Shown here: one piece after another, positions 25,533 to 39,690 of the stretch
Numbering within the stretch: position 1 is the stretch's first letter
Layout of the letters: every line of letters starts with the position of its first letter
Assembly: GCA_025462885.1 (NCBI GenBank)
Contig: JAOAPN010000009.1
Location: forward strand, 62,001 to 126,000
Source: Acidobacteriaceae bacterium
Lineage (GTDB): Bacteria > Acidobacteriota > Terriglobia > Terriglobales > Acidobacteriaceae
Direction of reading: 5' to 3'
Length of the DNA stretch: 64,000 nucleotides
Program-made: the position numbers and the translations under genes
Notes under the pieces: model-generated
The model's database searches: none
The model's input: the letters and a program-made list of their open reading frames with translations, nothing else
What the model was told of the DNA's origin: nothing

Positions 25533-26483
25533 CTAACCCAGAAAGTTCCGCACAGAATCCATCGCTTCGCTCACCACCGCATCATCCCCCCCGCACCCCT
25601 GCAACCACTGCACCCCCGCCTCGCGTCGAAACCACGTCCCCTGCCGTTTCGCATAATTTCGATGCCCCTGCTGCGCCCGCGCCACCGCCTCCTCCCGCGA
25701 ACACTCCCTCCGCAGCACCGAAACTGCTTCGACATATCCCAGCGAAGTCAGCGGACGGCATTCGTAGCCGTAGCGCTCGACCAGCCGTTCCGTCTCTTCA
25801 ACCAGACCCCGGTCGAACATTGCAGCAGCACGTACGTTGATCCGCTCATAAAGGCGCGCCCGCTCCGGCGCCAGTCCCAGCCTCAGGATGCGGTATCCGG
25901 TCAACGCGTCGCGGCCCTTCTCCCACTGCGCCGTCAGCGGCTCCTTCGCCGCCAGGCTGACTTCGATCGCCCGCACCACCTTGGACACATCGTTGCCATG
26001 GATCGCCTTGGCCGCCGCGCCATCCAGCCGCGCCAGCAGTCGGTGCAGATACATCGCACCCCGCTTCGCCGCTGTTGCCCGCAGCCTCTCCCGCAACTCA
26101 GGCTGCGGTGCGGGGGCAGGGAACAGCCCCTCCACCAGCGCCCGTAGATAAAGCCCAGTTCCACCTGCCACAATCGGCAGCTTCCCCCGCTCGACGATCC
26201 CGGCAAGGGATTCCCGCGCCATCCGGCTGTAGTCTCCCGCTGTTACCGCCTCGTCGGGCCAGGCCACATCGATCAGGTGGTGCGGCACGCGTCCTCGCTC
26301 CTCGAGCGAAGGCTTCGCCGTGCCAATCTCCATCTCGCGATACACCGCAACCGAGTCGCAGCTCACGATCTCGCCGCCAAACTCCTCCGCGATCCGCAAC
26401 GCCAGCGATGTCTTCCCGCTTGCCGTAGCTCCAACCAGCACGATCAGCGGATGCTCCTGCTCCATCACCATAGCCGCCACCAT
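25533..26483 (-). CDS. miaA: tRNA dimethylallyltransferase
   Basis: A 316-residue enzyme adding a dimethylallyl group to A37 of tRNAs that read UNN codons. The P-loop GATASGKTSLAL is near residue 18. DSVAVYREMEIGTAKPS is the substrate-entry motif (DSxQVYR in most species, here A replaces Q). GGTGLYLRALVEG and a C-terminal RNYAKRQGTWFR follow. The ATG overlaps the upstream small gene by 19 nt. Two further in-frame ATGs (MVMEQEH) lie within seven codons and either could be the real start. It is the last gene of a tonB-small protein-miaA operon. Confidence 0.95.
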   Translation of the reverse strand: MVAAMVMEQEHPLIVLVGATASGKTSLALRIAEEFGGEIVSCDSVAVYREMEIGTAKPSLEERGRVPHHLIDVAWPDEAVTAGDYSRMARESLAGIVERGKLPIVAGGTGLYLRALVEGLFPAPAPQPELRERLRATAAKRGAMYLHRLLARLDGAAAKAIHGNDVSKVVRAIEVSLAAKEPLTAQWEKGRDALTGYRILRLGLAPERARLYERINVRAAAMFDRGLVEETERLVERYGYECRPLTSLGYVEAVSVLRRECSREEAVARAQQGHRNYAKRQGTWFRREAGVQWLQGCGGDDAVVSEAMDSVRNFLG

Positions 26484-26686
26484 CCCACTCCGAAGACCCG
26501 GTGTACCCCCGCACGCAGCACCGCAAACGCCAAAACTGCCCCCGCCAGCAGCAGCGAGCCGCGCACCTGCCGCCGACGCTCTTCACGCAGGGCAGCCGCC
26601 GCAGAGTCGCGTGCAGATTCAGATTCAGATTCAGATTCAGATTCAGATTCAGAAGATTGGTTCGGAGAGGGCGGTCGCAAGCTCAT
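26465..26686 (-). CDS. Small membrane protein with a Ser-Glu repeat
   Basis: A 73-residue reading frame placed between the tonB-like gene (27 bp gap) and miaA (19 nt overlap) on the same strand. Residues 12-24 are a perfect Ser-Glu alternation encoded by a tandem hexamer repeat. A charged helix (AAAALREERRRQVRG) and one hydrophobic segment (SLLLAGAVLAFAVLRAGV) follow. The tight operon packing supports a real gene; the poor ribosome-binding site and the repeat weaken it. No family recognised. Confidence 0.5.
   Translation of the reverse strand: MSLRPPSPNQSSESESESESESESARDSAAAALREERRRQVRGSLLLAGAVLAFAVLRAGVHRVFGVGWWRLW
26614..26653. repeat. Tandem hexanucleotide repeat (six copies of cagatt plus four bases)
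   Basis: A perfect 40-bp microsatellite inside the small membrane protein gene. Each unit encodes Ser-Glu on the minus strand, so loss or gain of units changes length without shifting frame. Confidence 0.95.
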
Positions 26687-26713
26687 AAAAGTCTTGCTTC
26701 CAGACTACTTCAG

Positions 26714-27775
26714 CTACGGCAACGGCTTGTTGGTTAGGAATAACAGTCGCAGCTCAAGAACCGGTCCCTTGAACTCCTTGGGCAGAGGAGGGAACTGCCC
26801 CTCGCTCGTAATCGCGCTCCAGCACGCCTTGTTGATGGCGTCATCGTGCGTCGAGTTATCGAGGTTCATCGCCACGATCCGGCCGTTGGAGCCGATCGTG
26901 AACCGGATCAGCGTCTCCCCCTGCTTGTTCAGCGGAGGCCGCGCCTCCTCCGGAATCAGCGGCTCCCAGTTGCGTTGAATATCGCTCAGAATGCGCCGGA
27001 TATACGGTCCGAAGTCCACGCCCTGGGTATCGCTCAACACCTCGACGCCGGTGTTCATCCCGCCATGCGAAGCCGGAAGACTCGCTCCGAAGTTGCCACC
27101 ACCCTGTCCGCGACTCTGAGCCGCGCCTTGTGCGGCCTGCCGAATCGCACTGCCCGCAGACTGGCTCTGATTGCCGAAGTTCGGCTTCGTCGGAGCGGGC
27201 CGGGGAGCATCCACCATCGCCTGCTGCGGCGGAGCGGGAGGAAGCGGCTGCTGGGGCTGCTGCTGTTGCTGAGGCGGTGCCTGTTGCTGCGGAGCAGGTG
27301 CCGGAGCAGCCTTTGCAGTCGGAGACGGACTCGCCGGAGCCGGGGTTCCAGCCTTGCGCATCGCCTGCAACTGCTCCAGGGTCTTCTTGTCCAGCGTCGG
27401 CTTGGCCGTCTGCTGGGTACGGTCCTTGTCGCTGATTACATTCGTCGGCTTGCGCGGAAGGTTCTTCGAGATGTCCTTCGGCATGTCCAGGTACGTCATC
27501 TCCCGGTCATGCTGTTTCAGCACATCCGCCGGATTGATCAGACGCGGCTGATGGAAGAGCACTCGAGGCCCGTAGAACAGGAACCATCCCAATGCGAGGT
27601 AAAAGATGATCGAAATGTAGATCGATTCACGAAACCGCGCCTTGGACCGCTCATCGTCCAGCGAATCCAGTAGATGGATCAGCTCGTGCTCTTCCAGCTC
27701 CCCAAACCTGCCGGTGCGAACCTTTACAGGCGTACCAGGAGGCGCGGAGTTGGGCGGAGTTTCGAGAGATGGCAT
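26714..27775 (-). CDS. TonB-family energy-transducer-like protein
   Basis: A 353-residue protein with a ~50-residue cytoplasmic region, one membrane helix at about 52-68 (ISIIFYLALGWFLFYG), a long periplasmic Pro/Gln/Ala-rich linker (about 135-200, glutamine and proline runs) and a C-terminal TonB-like domain of about 90 residues (YIRRILSDIQRNWEPLIPEEA; GETLIRFTIGSNGRIVAM; PPLPKEFKGPVLELRLLF). The cytoplasmic part before the helix is longer than in classical TonB. It may energise receptors such as the two Oar-like proteins in this window, or be a TolA-like protein. No exbB/exbD are adjacent. Confidence 0.82.
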   Translation of the reverse strand: MPSLETPPNSAPPGTPVKVRTGRFGELEEHELIHLLDSLDDERSKARFRESIYISIIFYLALGWFLFYGPRVLFHQPRLINPADVLKQHDREMTYLDMPKDISKNLPRKPTNVISDKDRTQQTAKPTLDKKTLEQLQAMRKAGTPAPASPSPTAKAAPAPAPQQQAPPQQQQQPQQPLPPAPPQQAMVDAPRPAPTKPNFGNQSQSAGSAIRQAAQGAAQSRGQGGGNFGASLPASHGGMNTGVEVLSDTQGVDFGPYIRRILSDIQRNWEPLIPEEARPPLNKQGETLIRFTIGSNGRIVAMNLDNSTHDDAINKACWSAITSEGQFPPLPKEFKGPVLELRLLFLTNKPLP

Positions 27776-27936
27776 CGGCTATGTACTGTCTGACGCCTCA
27801 ATTGGGCGAAAGTTGCTCGTCTACGACAGGAAGGCTGCCGCGAAGAGCATATCTCTCTATTTTCGCACTCCCGGGGGATTCCCGATACAGCTTCCTTAGC
27901 GGAACTCCCTTAGCGGGAATCCCGTAGACTACCCCT

Positions 27937-28491
27937 GTGCCTTTGACTCCACTATTGCCGCGATTCCCGCCAGACACCCGCGCCGTCGTCCTCACCATCA
28001 GCGATCGCTGCTTTCTGGGCCAGCAGGAAGATCTCTCCGGCCCCGCCGTCGTCGCCCTGCTTGAAGAGGCAAACGTCCCCAGCATCGATGTCCTGACGCT
28101 GCCCGACGAACTCGACCAGATCGCCACCACCCTGCGCCACCGTGCCCGAACCGCCAACCTGCTCATCACCACTGGCGGCACTGGCCTGGCGCCACGCGAT
28201 GTCACCCCGGAGGCGACCCGTATCGTCTGCGAGCGCATCATCGACGGCCTCTCTGAACGAATGCGTGCCGATGGCCTCCTCCACACGCCGCTTGCGCCGC
28301 TCAGCCGCTCGGTCTGCGGTTCGATCGGCGATACCCTCATCGTCAATCTCCCTGGAAGCCCCGCCGGAGCCCGTTCATCCCTCGCCGCCATCCTGCACCT
28401 GCTACCCCACGCCCTGGACCTGCTCGCCGGCCGGACCGGCCACGATCCAGCCGGCGACTCGACCGCAGAGCCGGATCCTGCATCCCACTGA
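27937..28491 (+). CDS. mogA: Molybdopterin adenylyltransferase (MogA/MoaB family)
   Basis: A 184-residue cytosolic protein starting at GTG. It has the MoCF-binding fold: [20 protein letters not shown], the signature [20 protein letters not shown], and [10 protein letters not shown]. It activates molybdopterin by adenylation before molybdate insertion (MogA) or is the structurally similar MoaB. The choice between them is not secure. No other moa/moe genes are in the window. The last 15 residues are an unstructured acidic tail. Confidence 0.85.
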   Translation: MPLTPLLPRFPPDTRAVVLTISDRCFLGQQEDLSGPAVVALLEEANVPSIDVLTLPDELDQIATTLRHRARTANLLITTGGTGLAPRDVTPEATRIVCERIIDGLSERMRADGLLHTPLAPLSRSVCGSIGDTLIVNLPGSPAGARSSLAAILHLLPHALDLLAGRTGHDPAGDSTAEPDPASH

Positions 28492-28546
28492 TTCACGCAG
28501 CGTTACAACAGTCCGTCCGCGGCAAAGGTAAAATCGAAGTAACCCA

Positions 28547-29224
28547 GTGAAAATCCATCCCATCGCGCTGTTCCACAAGCTCAACTTCGCCATGCTTACC
28601 CTGCTCAAGCCGTTGGGTATCTGGGGGATCGGCGCCCTTGCTATCGCGGACTCTGCGGCCATTCCCGTCCCCATCGACGCGCTGGTCATTGATTACGTCG
28701 TCCACGACCACTCAAAATTTTTCCTCTACTGTCTTCTCGCCGCAGTCGGAAGCGCCATCGGCAGCCTCGTCCCGTATTACATCGGACGCGCCGGTGGCGA
28801 GCTCTTCCTGCTCAAACGCATCAACCGGCAGCGCTACGAGCAGCTTCGCGACCGCTTCGAGAAGCAGGAGTTTCTCGCTCTCATGATCCCGGCCATGATG
28901 CCCCCGCCGATGCCCGTCAAGCTGGTCGAGATCGCCGCCGGTGTCTTCGAGATGAAGCCGGTGATGTTCTTCCTCGCCATCGCGGTGGGCAAGTTCATCC
29001 GCTTCCTGTTCTGGTCGATCCTGATCATCCTGTACGGCCCGGCGCTGATCCACACCATCTCGCGCACCCTCCGCGATCACCGCACCCTGGTCCTTGGGAT
29101 CGGCGGAGCGATGATCGCCTTCATCATCGTTTGGGTCGTCCGCAAGATCTTCGACCGCAGCCGGGGCACCAGACTCCCCATCGAAGAGGATGTCGCCTCT
29201 CCCTCCGAATCCGTCCCGGATTAG
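28547..29224 (+). CDS. DedA/VTT-domain inner-membrane protein
   Basis: A 225-residue protein from GTG 28547; an internal ATG at codon 16 is an alternative. The core is the VTT/SNARE-associated fold: IADSAAIPVPIDALVIDYV with its re-entrant loop, VGSAIGSLVPYYIGRAGGE, a charged cytoplasmic loop, PPPMPVKLVEIAAGVFEM and two C-terminal helices (KFIRFLFWSILIILYGPAL; LVLGIGGAMIAFIIVWVV). Relatives are lipid scramblase/flippase-like or transporter proteins for undecaprenyl phosphate or phospholipid. The substrate is not readable here. It lies 55 bp after mogA, but no functional link is evident. Confidence 0.85.
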   Translation: MKIHPIALFHKLNFAMLTLLKPLGIWGIGALAIADSAAIPVPIDALVIDYVVHDHSKFFLYCLLAAVGSAIGSLVPYYIGRAGGELFLLKRINRQRYEQLRDRFEKQEFLALMIPAMMPPPMPVKLVEIAAGVFEMKPVMFFLAIAVGKFIRFLFWSILIILYGPALIHTISRTLRDHRTLVLGIGGAMIAFIIVWVVRKIFDRSRGTRLPIEEDVASPSESVPD

Positions 29225-29243
29225 GCTTCCCCTCGGCAAAAGA

Positions 29244-29271
29244 AAAGGGCTGCGAGTGATCGCAGCCCTTT
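29244..29271. terminator. Bidirectional terminator between convergent membrane-protein genes
   Basis: A 12-bp perfect stem (29244-29255 with 29260-29271) around gtga. The minus-strand transcript gains a U-rich tail (cttttctttt), so it is strongest for the 29297-29887 gene. Confidence 0.85.
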
Positions 29272-29296
29272 CCGGCATTTGTAATGAATGAAAGAA

Positions 29297-29887
29297 CTAG
29301 GCCAGCGGAAGCTGATTGTTCTGCGCCTCGCGAATGCTCTGCGCGATGCTCTTCGCCAGCACCGGAAGCCCAAACAGAGCACCGGCAGTCACCGCGGTCG
29401 ACATCACATCGTTCGCGTAGAACGGAATAGCGGCGACAAAGCAGGCCGCCAGGCCCGCGGCGCTATGGGCGTACATCGTGCTACCGGCCCAGACCATGAA
29501 GTTGCTCAAGATAAAGAACGAGGTCGAAGACGCGAGCACCGCACCCGCTACCCGCAGCATCGAGGGAGCAGACGTCTCGCCCTGCACCTGCTTGTTCCGC
29601 AACATTCCGTAGCCGATCATGCAGACCGCCGCATACCAGAACCATGTCACGACATAGGCACGCACCTGGAAAGGGTAGTTGTAGACGAACGCGGTCAGGT
29701 AGTAGTCCGTTGCCATCATCGTCAGAACCGCAATCACGGTCTGCCAGCGCCGCCAGCCGCCGCCTTGCCGGGCACCGAAGAACAGCAGCCCTCCGCCCAC
29801 AGCGGTAAAGCCCACGCTGGTCGTGCCAAACGAGTGCGGAAGAATACGGCTCAGAACAGCGAGCAAAAGTGCGAGATAGGCAGTCAT
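29297..29887 (-). CDS. Integral membrane protein (DUF6580-like)
   Basis: A 196-residue protein with about five hydrophobic segments. ILPHSFGTTSVGFTAVGGGLLFFGA near the N-terminus resembles the HxxNxTPVxA-type start of DUF6580 proteins. Later ones include VVTWFWYAAVCMIGYGML and FFILSNFMVWAGSTMY. No active-site motif can be named. It is monocistronic: a terminator follows it and 166 bp of non-coding DNA precede it. The DUF assignment is from recall of the pattern. Confidence 0.65.
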   Translation of the reverse strand: MTAYLALLLAVLSRILPHSFGTTSVGFTAVGGGLLFFGARQGGGWRRWQTVIAVLTMMATDYYLTAFVYNYPFQVRAYVVTWFWYAAVCMIGYGMLRNKQVQGETSAPSMLRVAGAVLASSTSFFILSNFMVWAGSTMYAHSAAGLAACFVAAIPFYANDVMSTAVTAGALFGLPVLAKSIAQSIREAQNNQLPLA

Positions 29888-30053
29888 GGTGACCTCAGAT
29901 TCAGAAACGGAATTTTCAGGAGCGCAAACTTCAGCCAGGTAAACTTCAACCCCGTTAACTGACAGCGCACCTCTGATTCTAGTCTTTGCGCCTTAACAGT
30001 CAATCAGGACGCGCAGAAAGAGTTACCCGCCCGCCGAAATTTCCAAGCAAATC

Positions 30054-31184
30054 CTAGTGCTCCACCCGCCCATCCATCTCCATTCGAACCACCTTGCGGT
30101 CCTCATTGATCGTCACCGCACCCGAGAGCGGAGCCTTCGTCCGGCCCGCCATGAACGGCACATCGTACATAAACCGCAGATCCCGGAACGTAACCGTCGT
30201 AAGCCCCGCCTCATCCGGGTCGTCCGGGTTGTCGCTCTTGGGCTGCTCTGTCACCAGCGGAAAACGGGCCCAGTCCAGATACACCTCCCCCAGCCAGCTC
30301 CGTTTCGCCACCAGCGTCGCAATCGTGGTCGGCGGCTTGTAGAACACATCGCCTGGAGTCGTCGTCACCGTCCCGCTCAGCGTGTCCGCGACCGCTAGTC
30401 GATAGTCCAGCGGAGTCTCCACGATCACATGCCACTTATAGGGAGTGATCGGATTCGGGCTCACCCCGACCCGCACTACCGGCACCGGAACGGAGTCTAT
30501 AGCCGTTGCCCCCGTACTCCTGAAATCTTCCGCCGCGACCAGTTGCAGCGCCTTGTCCTTCTCCATCCAGCGCCATCCCCACAGCGACACTGTCCCCAGC
30601 AGCGCTGCAATAGCCCAGCCGCGTCCACGAAACCGCGATCGCCGTGCTCCAACCTCGCTCCCGATCAGTCCGAACAGCGCCGGAGCCACCAGCGCCACCA
30701 GCAGCATCCCAAACAGCACCGGCTCGAAGATAAATACGATCGACCCCTCATACCACCGCGAATTGAAAGGGAAGAACGGCCTCACCCCATAGTTATTCGT
30801 CCAGTCCAGCAGCAGGTGACTCAACAGCGCCACCAGCACAAACCCGAACAGCAAGCCCCAACGCACCGGCGCAGCCTTTTCAAACTGCGACTCCGAAGCC
30901 TCAGAATTTATCATGGGGGCCGCGCCCTTCCTTCGCGTCCGCCAGTAGTTCCAACCCCAGCAGATCCCAACCACCGCCGCCGCTTCAAACGGCATCCCCA
31001 GCAAAGTATGCGTCCAGCCCCGGTGATGCTGGAACGCCGCCACCGGCCCTGCCACTCCCCACAGCGTATCGATATCCGGCAGCTCCGACGCGACTGTCAT
31101 CGCCACCGCAGCATACGCCGCCTTCCGGTTAAACCCCGCCCGCGCCAGGCAGGCTCCCGTCATCAGATGTGTGATTGGCTCCAT
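30054..31184 (-). CDS. Membrane-bound YdjM/YbcI-type metal-dependent hydrolase
   Basis: About 376 residues from the ATG giving MEPITHLMTGACL, the typical family start; the frame extends 47 codons upstream but over the divergent gene. The motif set HLMTG, ELPDIDT, HRGWTHTLLG and SHLLLDWTNNYG gives the His/Asp metal ligands expected of this inner-membrane phosphohydrolase-like family. Several helices lie between residues 60 and 190. The C-terminal half (about 220-376) is a soluble domain absent from short YdjM proteins. Catalytic activity in the family is poorly known. Confidence 0.85.
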   Translation of the reverse strand: MEPITHLMTGACLARAGFNRKAAYAAVAMTVASELPDIDTLWGVAGPVAAFQHHRGWTHTLLGMPFEAAAVVGICWGWNYWRTRRKGAAPMINSEASESQFEKAAPVRWGLLFGFVLVALLSHLLLDWTNNYGVRPFFPFNSRWYEGSIVFIFEPVLFGMLLVALVAPALFGLIGSEVGARRSRFRGRGWAIAALLGTVSLWGWRWMEKDKALQLVAAEDFRSTGATAIDSVPVPVVRVGVSPNPITPYKWHVIVETPLDYRLAVADTLSGTVTTTPGDVFYKPPTTIATLVAKRSWLGEVYLDWARFPLVTEQPKSDNPDDPDEAGLTTVTFRDLRFMYDVPFMAGRTKAPLSGAVTINEDRKVVRMEMDGRVEH

Positions 31185-31215
31185 GCCCCAGCATACCCCG
31201 TGATAAATTCTCCAG

Positions 31216-31653
31216 ATGCACGACCCCCTCCCATCCGAAGAGAGCGCCTTGACGGCTTTTATCGCCGCCTTCGAGGACGGCACTCTGCCCAAAGCTCGCT
31301 GGACCCACGCCGCCCACATCTTCACTGGCGCCTGCTACGTCCACGCCCTTGGCGAGCCCGCCGCCATCGACCGCATGCGCACCCGCGTCAGCGCCTACAA
31401 CCTCGCCGTCGGCGGCCAGAACACCCCCACCAGCGGCTACCACGAGACCGTCACCGTCCTCTGGATCAAGCTGCTCAGCCAGTTCCGCCGAGAACACCCC
31501 ACCCTCGCCCGCGTGCCCTTCGCTACTTTCTGCGTTGAACACTTCGCCCCGCAGCGCGATCTTCTCCGTCGTTACTATGACTACGATGTAGTGGCTTCGC
31601 CCGAAGCGCGCCGCGCTTGGCATCCGCCTACGCTTCAATCACTGGACTCGTAA
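31216..31653 (+). CDS. Conserved-looking hypothetical protein
   Basis: A 145-residue soluble protein divergent from the YdjM-like gene with only 31 bp between start codons, so promoters must overlap the opposing gene. Distinctive conserved-looking features are RWTHAAHIFTGACYVHALG with a His-rich helix, and NTPTSGYHETVTVLWIK with a further His and Glu, suggesting a metal site of unknown purpose. No family name is offered. Confidence 0.7.
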   Translation: MHDPLPSEESALTAFIAAFEDGTLPKARWTHAAHIFTGACYVHALGEPAAIDRMRTRVSAYNLAVGGQNTPTSGYHETVTVLWIKLLSQFRREHPTLARVPFATFCVEHFAPQRDLLRRYYDYDVVASPEARRAWHPPTLQSLDS

Positions 31654-31752
31654 TCGACTTTTGAGGGAGTTCGAGGTCGTCGCCTAGGTGTTGGGTTCCG
31701 AATTGGCAAACTCGGGACTAAAGTTCCGCAGTTACACATGCTCCGTGGTCGA

Positions 31753-32583
31753 CTACCGATATTTACGAAATTCTTCTAAAGTCGGCGTGAGCGCCTTTCT
31801 CAGGTCGGACTCGCTCACTGGGCAAGTAAAGCTCTTGGCTTTGACCCAAGTGTGAACTTCTTCGATTTCCGCCTCAGTTGCCCAAGGAGATAGGCGAACT
31901 TCGGTCACGAGAGCTTTAAGATCAATGCGACGTCGTTTACACTTGTGAATCCACTCGTGCATTGGATTCTCGTCTTCCAGAGGCTCGCGGTTTGGAAAGC
32001 CGTCTAAGCCCAAATGCCGATTGTTCCCGCCTACTGGGTCGCCGCAGGTCAACACTGTGCGAAGCTCCCGTTCCTTTTCAAAACACCGTCGTTTCATAAA
32101 AAGAAAATGAATGGTGTTGTATCGAAGCGGTCCTGCATCGTCGTATCGAACTAGTCCCACCTGAATTTCATCGAGCATGGAATCGAGTGCGGATCTTAGA
32201 AGATCGAACCGGGTGAAAATGGCGGCGAAACCATACCTTTCCCACATATCCAGAGTCTCGCCCTCAAAAATCTGCCAGCACTGGATGTAATGCATCTCGC
32301 TAAACTGACGATTGGATGCCTGGTCGTTATTCAATGCTAGCTCGTCGTGAAGATCGTATTTTGTAAAGCCGCGAACCTTTCTCACATAGTTATCGGGTGG
32401 CAAAGCCTCGTTGGGATCATCCATTTTAAACAAATCAGTCCTGCGGAAATAGAGCTCTTCGCTGGCAAATAGGTCTCTGAATTTACGGAGGTCGACAAAC
32501 CGGCAAATGACTGTGTCGGGACTGGGTTGGCTATATGCTTCGTGCGAAATGATCGGCATCGATAGCTTATTGTAGGCTGGCAC
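31753..32583 (-). CDS. DUF2971-like protein in a low-GC patch
   Basis: A protein of up to 276 residues (GTG start, or ATG eight codons later). The pattern VICRFVDLRKFRDLFASEELYFRR, MDDPNEAL, WERYGFAAIFTRFDLLRSAL and FEKERELR resembles DUF2971 proteins, which are often found near defence genes or mobile DNA. Codon use is clearly AT-richer than its neighbours and no ribosome-binding site is seen, suggesting transfer. It is flanked by small intergenic gaps and no insertion-sequence ends are visible. Confidence 0.7.
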   Translation of the reverse strand: MPAYNKLSMPIISHEAYSQPSPDTVICRFVDLRKFRDLFASEELYFRRTDLFKMDDPNEALPPDNYVRKVRGFTKYDLHDELALNNDQASNRQFSEMHYIQCWQIFEGETLDMWERYGFAAIFTRFDLLRSALDSMLDEIQVGLVRYDDAGPLRYNTIHFLFMKRRCFEKERELRTVLTCGDPVGGNNRHLGLDGFPNREPLEDENPMHEWIHKCKRRRIDLKALVTEVRLSPWATEAEIEEVHTWVKAKSFTCPVSESDLRKALTPTLEEFRKYR

Positions 32584-32686
32584 GCACTGGCGTCCGCTCT
32601 CTAAAATCTCGAAGCCCCGTACCGCGACCTTATCACCCCCGACTCCCCGGTGGCACGCCTGGGTCGAAAGACGTTACACTCAACCC

Positions 32687-33649
32687 GTGAAAATGAAGAC
32701 TCTGTTTGTATCTCTCCTGGCGACCGCGCTCGCCTCGACCGCCTCCGCGCAAGACACCAAAAGCTTTCTCGGCCGATGGGACATGACTGTGACCCCCACC
32801 ACCGGCAAACCGTATCCGCAATGGATCGAGCTGACCGAGAACGGCGGCAAGATTGAGGGTCGAGTTCAGCCGAAGGGCGGCGGATGGCGTCCGATTGCAG
32901 GCGCGCACATGGAGTCCGGCAAATTGATCGTGACTGTGGGGGAAGCGGGCGCTGGTCCCGCAACTAACTGGGAGCTCACGTCCCCCAGCGCAGGCAAGCT
33001 GACCGGCATCGAAAAGCGCGGCGACGTCGGTGGCCCGATGCTCGTGGGCGTGAAGGCGCCTTTGCTGGATCGGCCCATGCCGAAGAGCTGGACGAAGCCC
33101 AGGCCCCTCTTCGACGGCAAAGACCTCAAAGGTTGGGAGCCGATAGGAAGCGTCGACAACAACAAATGGATCGCGCGCAACGGCGAGCTGGTGAATGACA
33201 ATCCCGAAGTGCCCGGTCAAAAATTACCCCCGGCCGCCAACATCAAGACAACCGAGAAATTCCAGGACTTCAAACTGCATATTGAAGTGAACTGCCCGGA
33301 AGGCGGGAACAGCGGCATCTATCTGCGCGGTCGCTATGAGCTGCAGGTGGGTACCGAAGGCGGCAAGCTTCCATCGCATGAGATGGGCGCGATCTACAGC
33401 TACTATCCGCCGCCGGAGGGCTCACAACTCGGTCTCGGCAAATGGACGACCTTCGACGTCACCTTCGTCGGCAGACATGTAACGGTCTTGCGCGATGGCA
33501 AGATGTACCACGACAATGTTGAGATTCCTGGCCCGACCGGAGGTGCTCTCGACAGCAATGAGGCCGAGCCCGGACCGTTCTATCTGCAGGGCGACCACCA
33601 CGGCGTCATCGCATACCGCAACATCACGATCTCCGTTCCGCAGAAGTAA
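32687..33649 (+). CDS. Secreted DUF1080 (3-keto-disaccharide hydrolase-like) protein
   Basis: A 320-residue protein with a GTG start and signal peptide ending ASAQ. Residues ~25-125 are a small beta-rich N-domain (FLGRWDMTVTPTTGKP). Residues ~135-318 form the DUF1080 jelly-roll/concanavalin-like domain (PLFDGKDLKGWEPIGS, GNSGIYLRGRYELQV, GKWTTFDVTFVGRHVTVL, FYLQGDHHGVIAYRNI). Family members include 3-keto-glucoside hydrolases. The extra N-domain separates it from the second DUF1080 protein at 43037. Confidence 0.88.
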   Translation: MKMKTLFVSLLATALASTASAQDTKSFLGRWDMTVTPTTGKPYPQWIELTENGGKIEGRVQPKGGGWRPIAGAHMESGKLIVTVGEAGAGPATNWELTSPSAGKLTGIEKRGDVGGPMLVGVKAPLLDRPMPKSWTKPRPLFDGKDLKGWEPIGSVDNNKWIARNGELVNDNPEVPGQKLPPAANIKTTEKFQDFKLHIEVNCPEGGNSGIYLRGRYELQVGTEGGKLPSHEMGAIYSYYPPPEGSQLGLGKWTTFDVTFVGRHVTVLRDGKMYHDNVEIPGPTGGALDSNEAEPGPFYLQGDHHGVIAYRNITISVPQK

Positions 33650-39114
<5,465 letters not shown>

Positions 39115-39690
39115 GAAGACTCCAAAGACAGGGCATCGACGAGCGATGCATAAAAGGATGGTGGAAGGTGGGGAGGACTAGTGCGTGAAAAAACGAAGTC
39201 AGATCATCGACAACAACAGCGGCAGGGAGCCGCGCGTCCAGTCGAGCCATCCGAATTGAGCCTGAAGCGAATCGTCATAGAAATCTCGTAACCCCAAAGA
39301 AAAACCCACGCTGCCGGTAAAGGCATTGCGTGGGTCTCGATGTTCCTGAACTTTAAAGCCAGCCTAGCGCCAGCGAATCAGAAGAAGAGTTACACCCACG
39401 CGAACGCAGCGTCGCGACAACATACGCAACACGTACAGTTCGGGGTGAAGTTCTTCCGCATCCTCAAAGGCTACCGATAATCGCCCAATGCGTCAAGAAA
39501 GCATTGTCGGATCGCTGCAAAAGTAGTTCCATACGCGAAGCGTCCAATGCCCCACGAAGGTCCTGCCGAAGGCCCCGTGGCGCCCGCCCGGCGTCAGGGC
39601 GCACTTGGCAACGAACCGAATCCGCCCTGAAATCACGAAGCCCCGGTATTTTTACCGGGGCTTCTAGTCAAACTCTTTAGCTCTAAATCT
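39115..39690. other. 576-bp intergenic region upstream of the second receptor
   Basis: No convincing gene. It should hold the receptor promoter and leader. A hairpin-like pair (39305-39312 with 39329-39336, acccacgc/gcgtgggt) includes an inner tgcc/ggca pairing and could be a small structured RNA or terminator. A true terminator lies at its right end (39637-39664). Confidence 0.5.
39637..39664. terminator. Terminator after the exported aminotransferase
   Basis: A 12-bp perfect stem (39637-39648 with 39653-39664) around tttt, 27 bp after the aminotransferase stop. Confidence 0.75.

Noticed and set aside
30429..31538. 369-codon plus-strand frame opposite the YdjM-like gene
   Set aside because: Arg/Pro/His-rich shadow without recognisable features.
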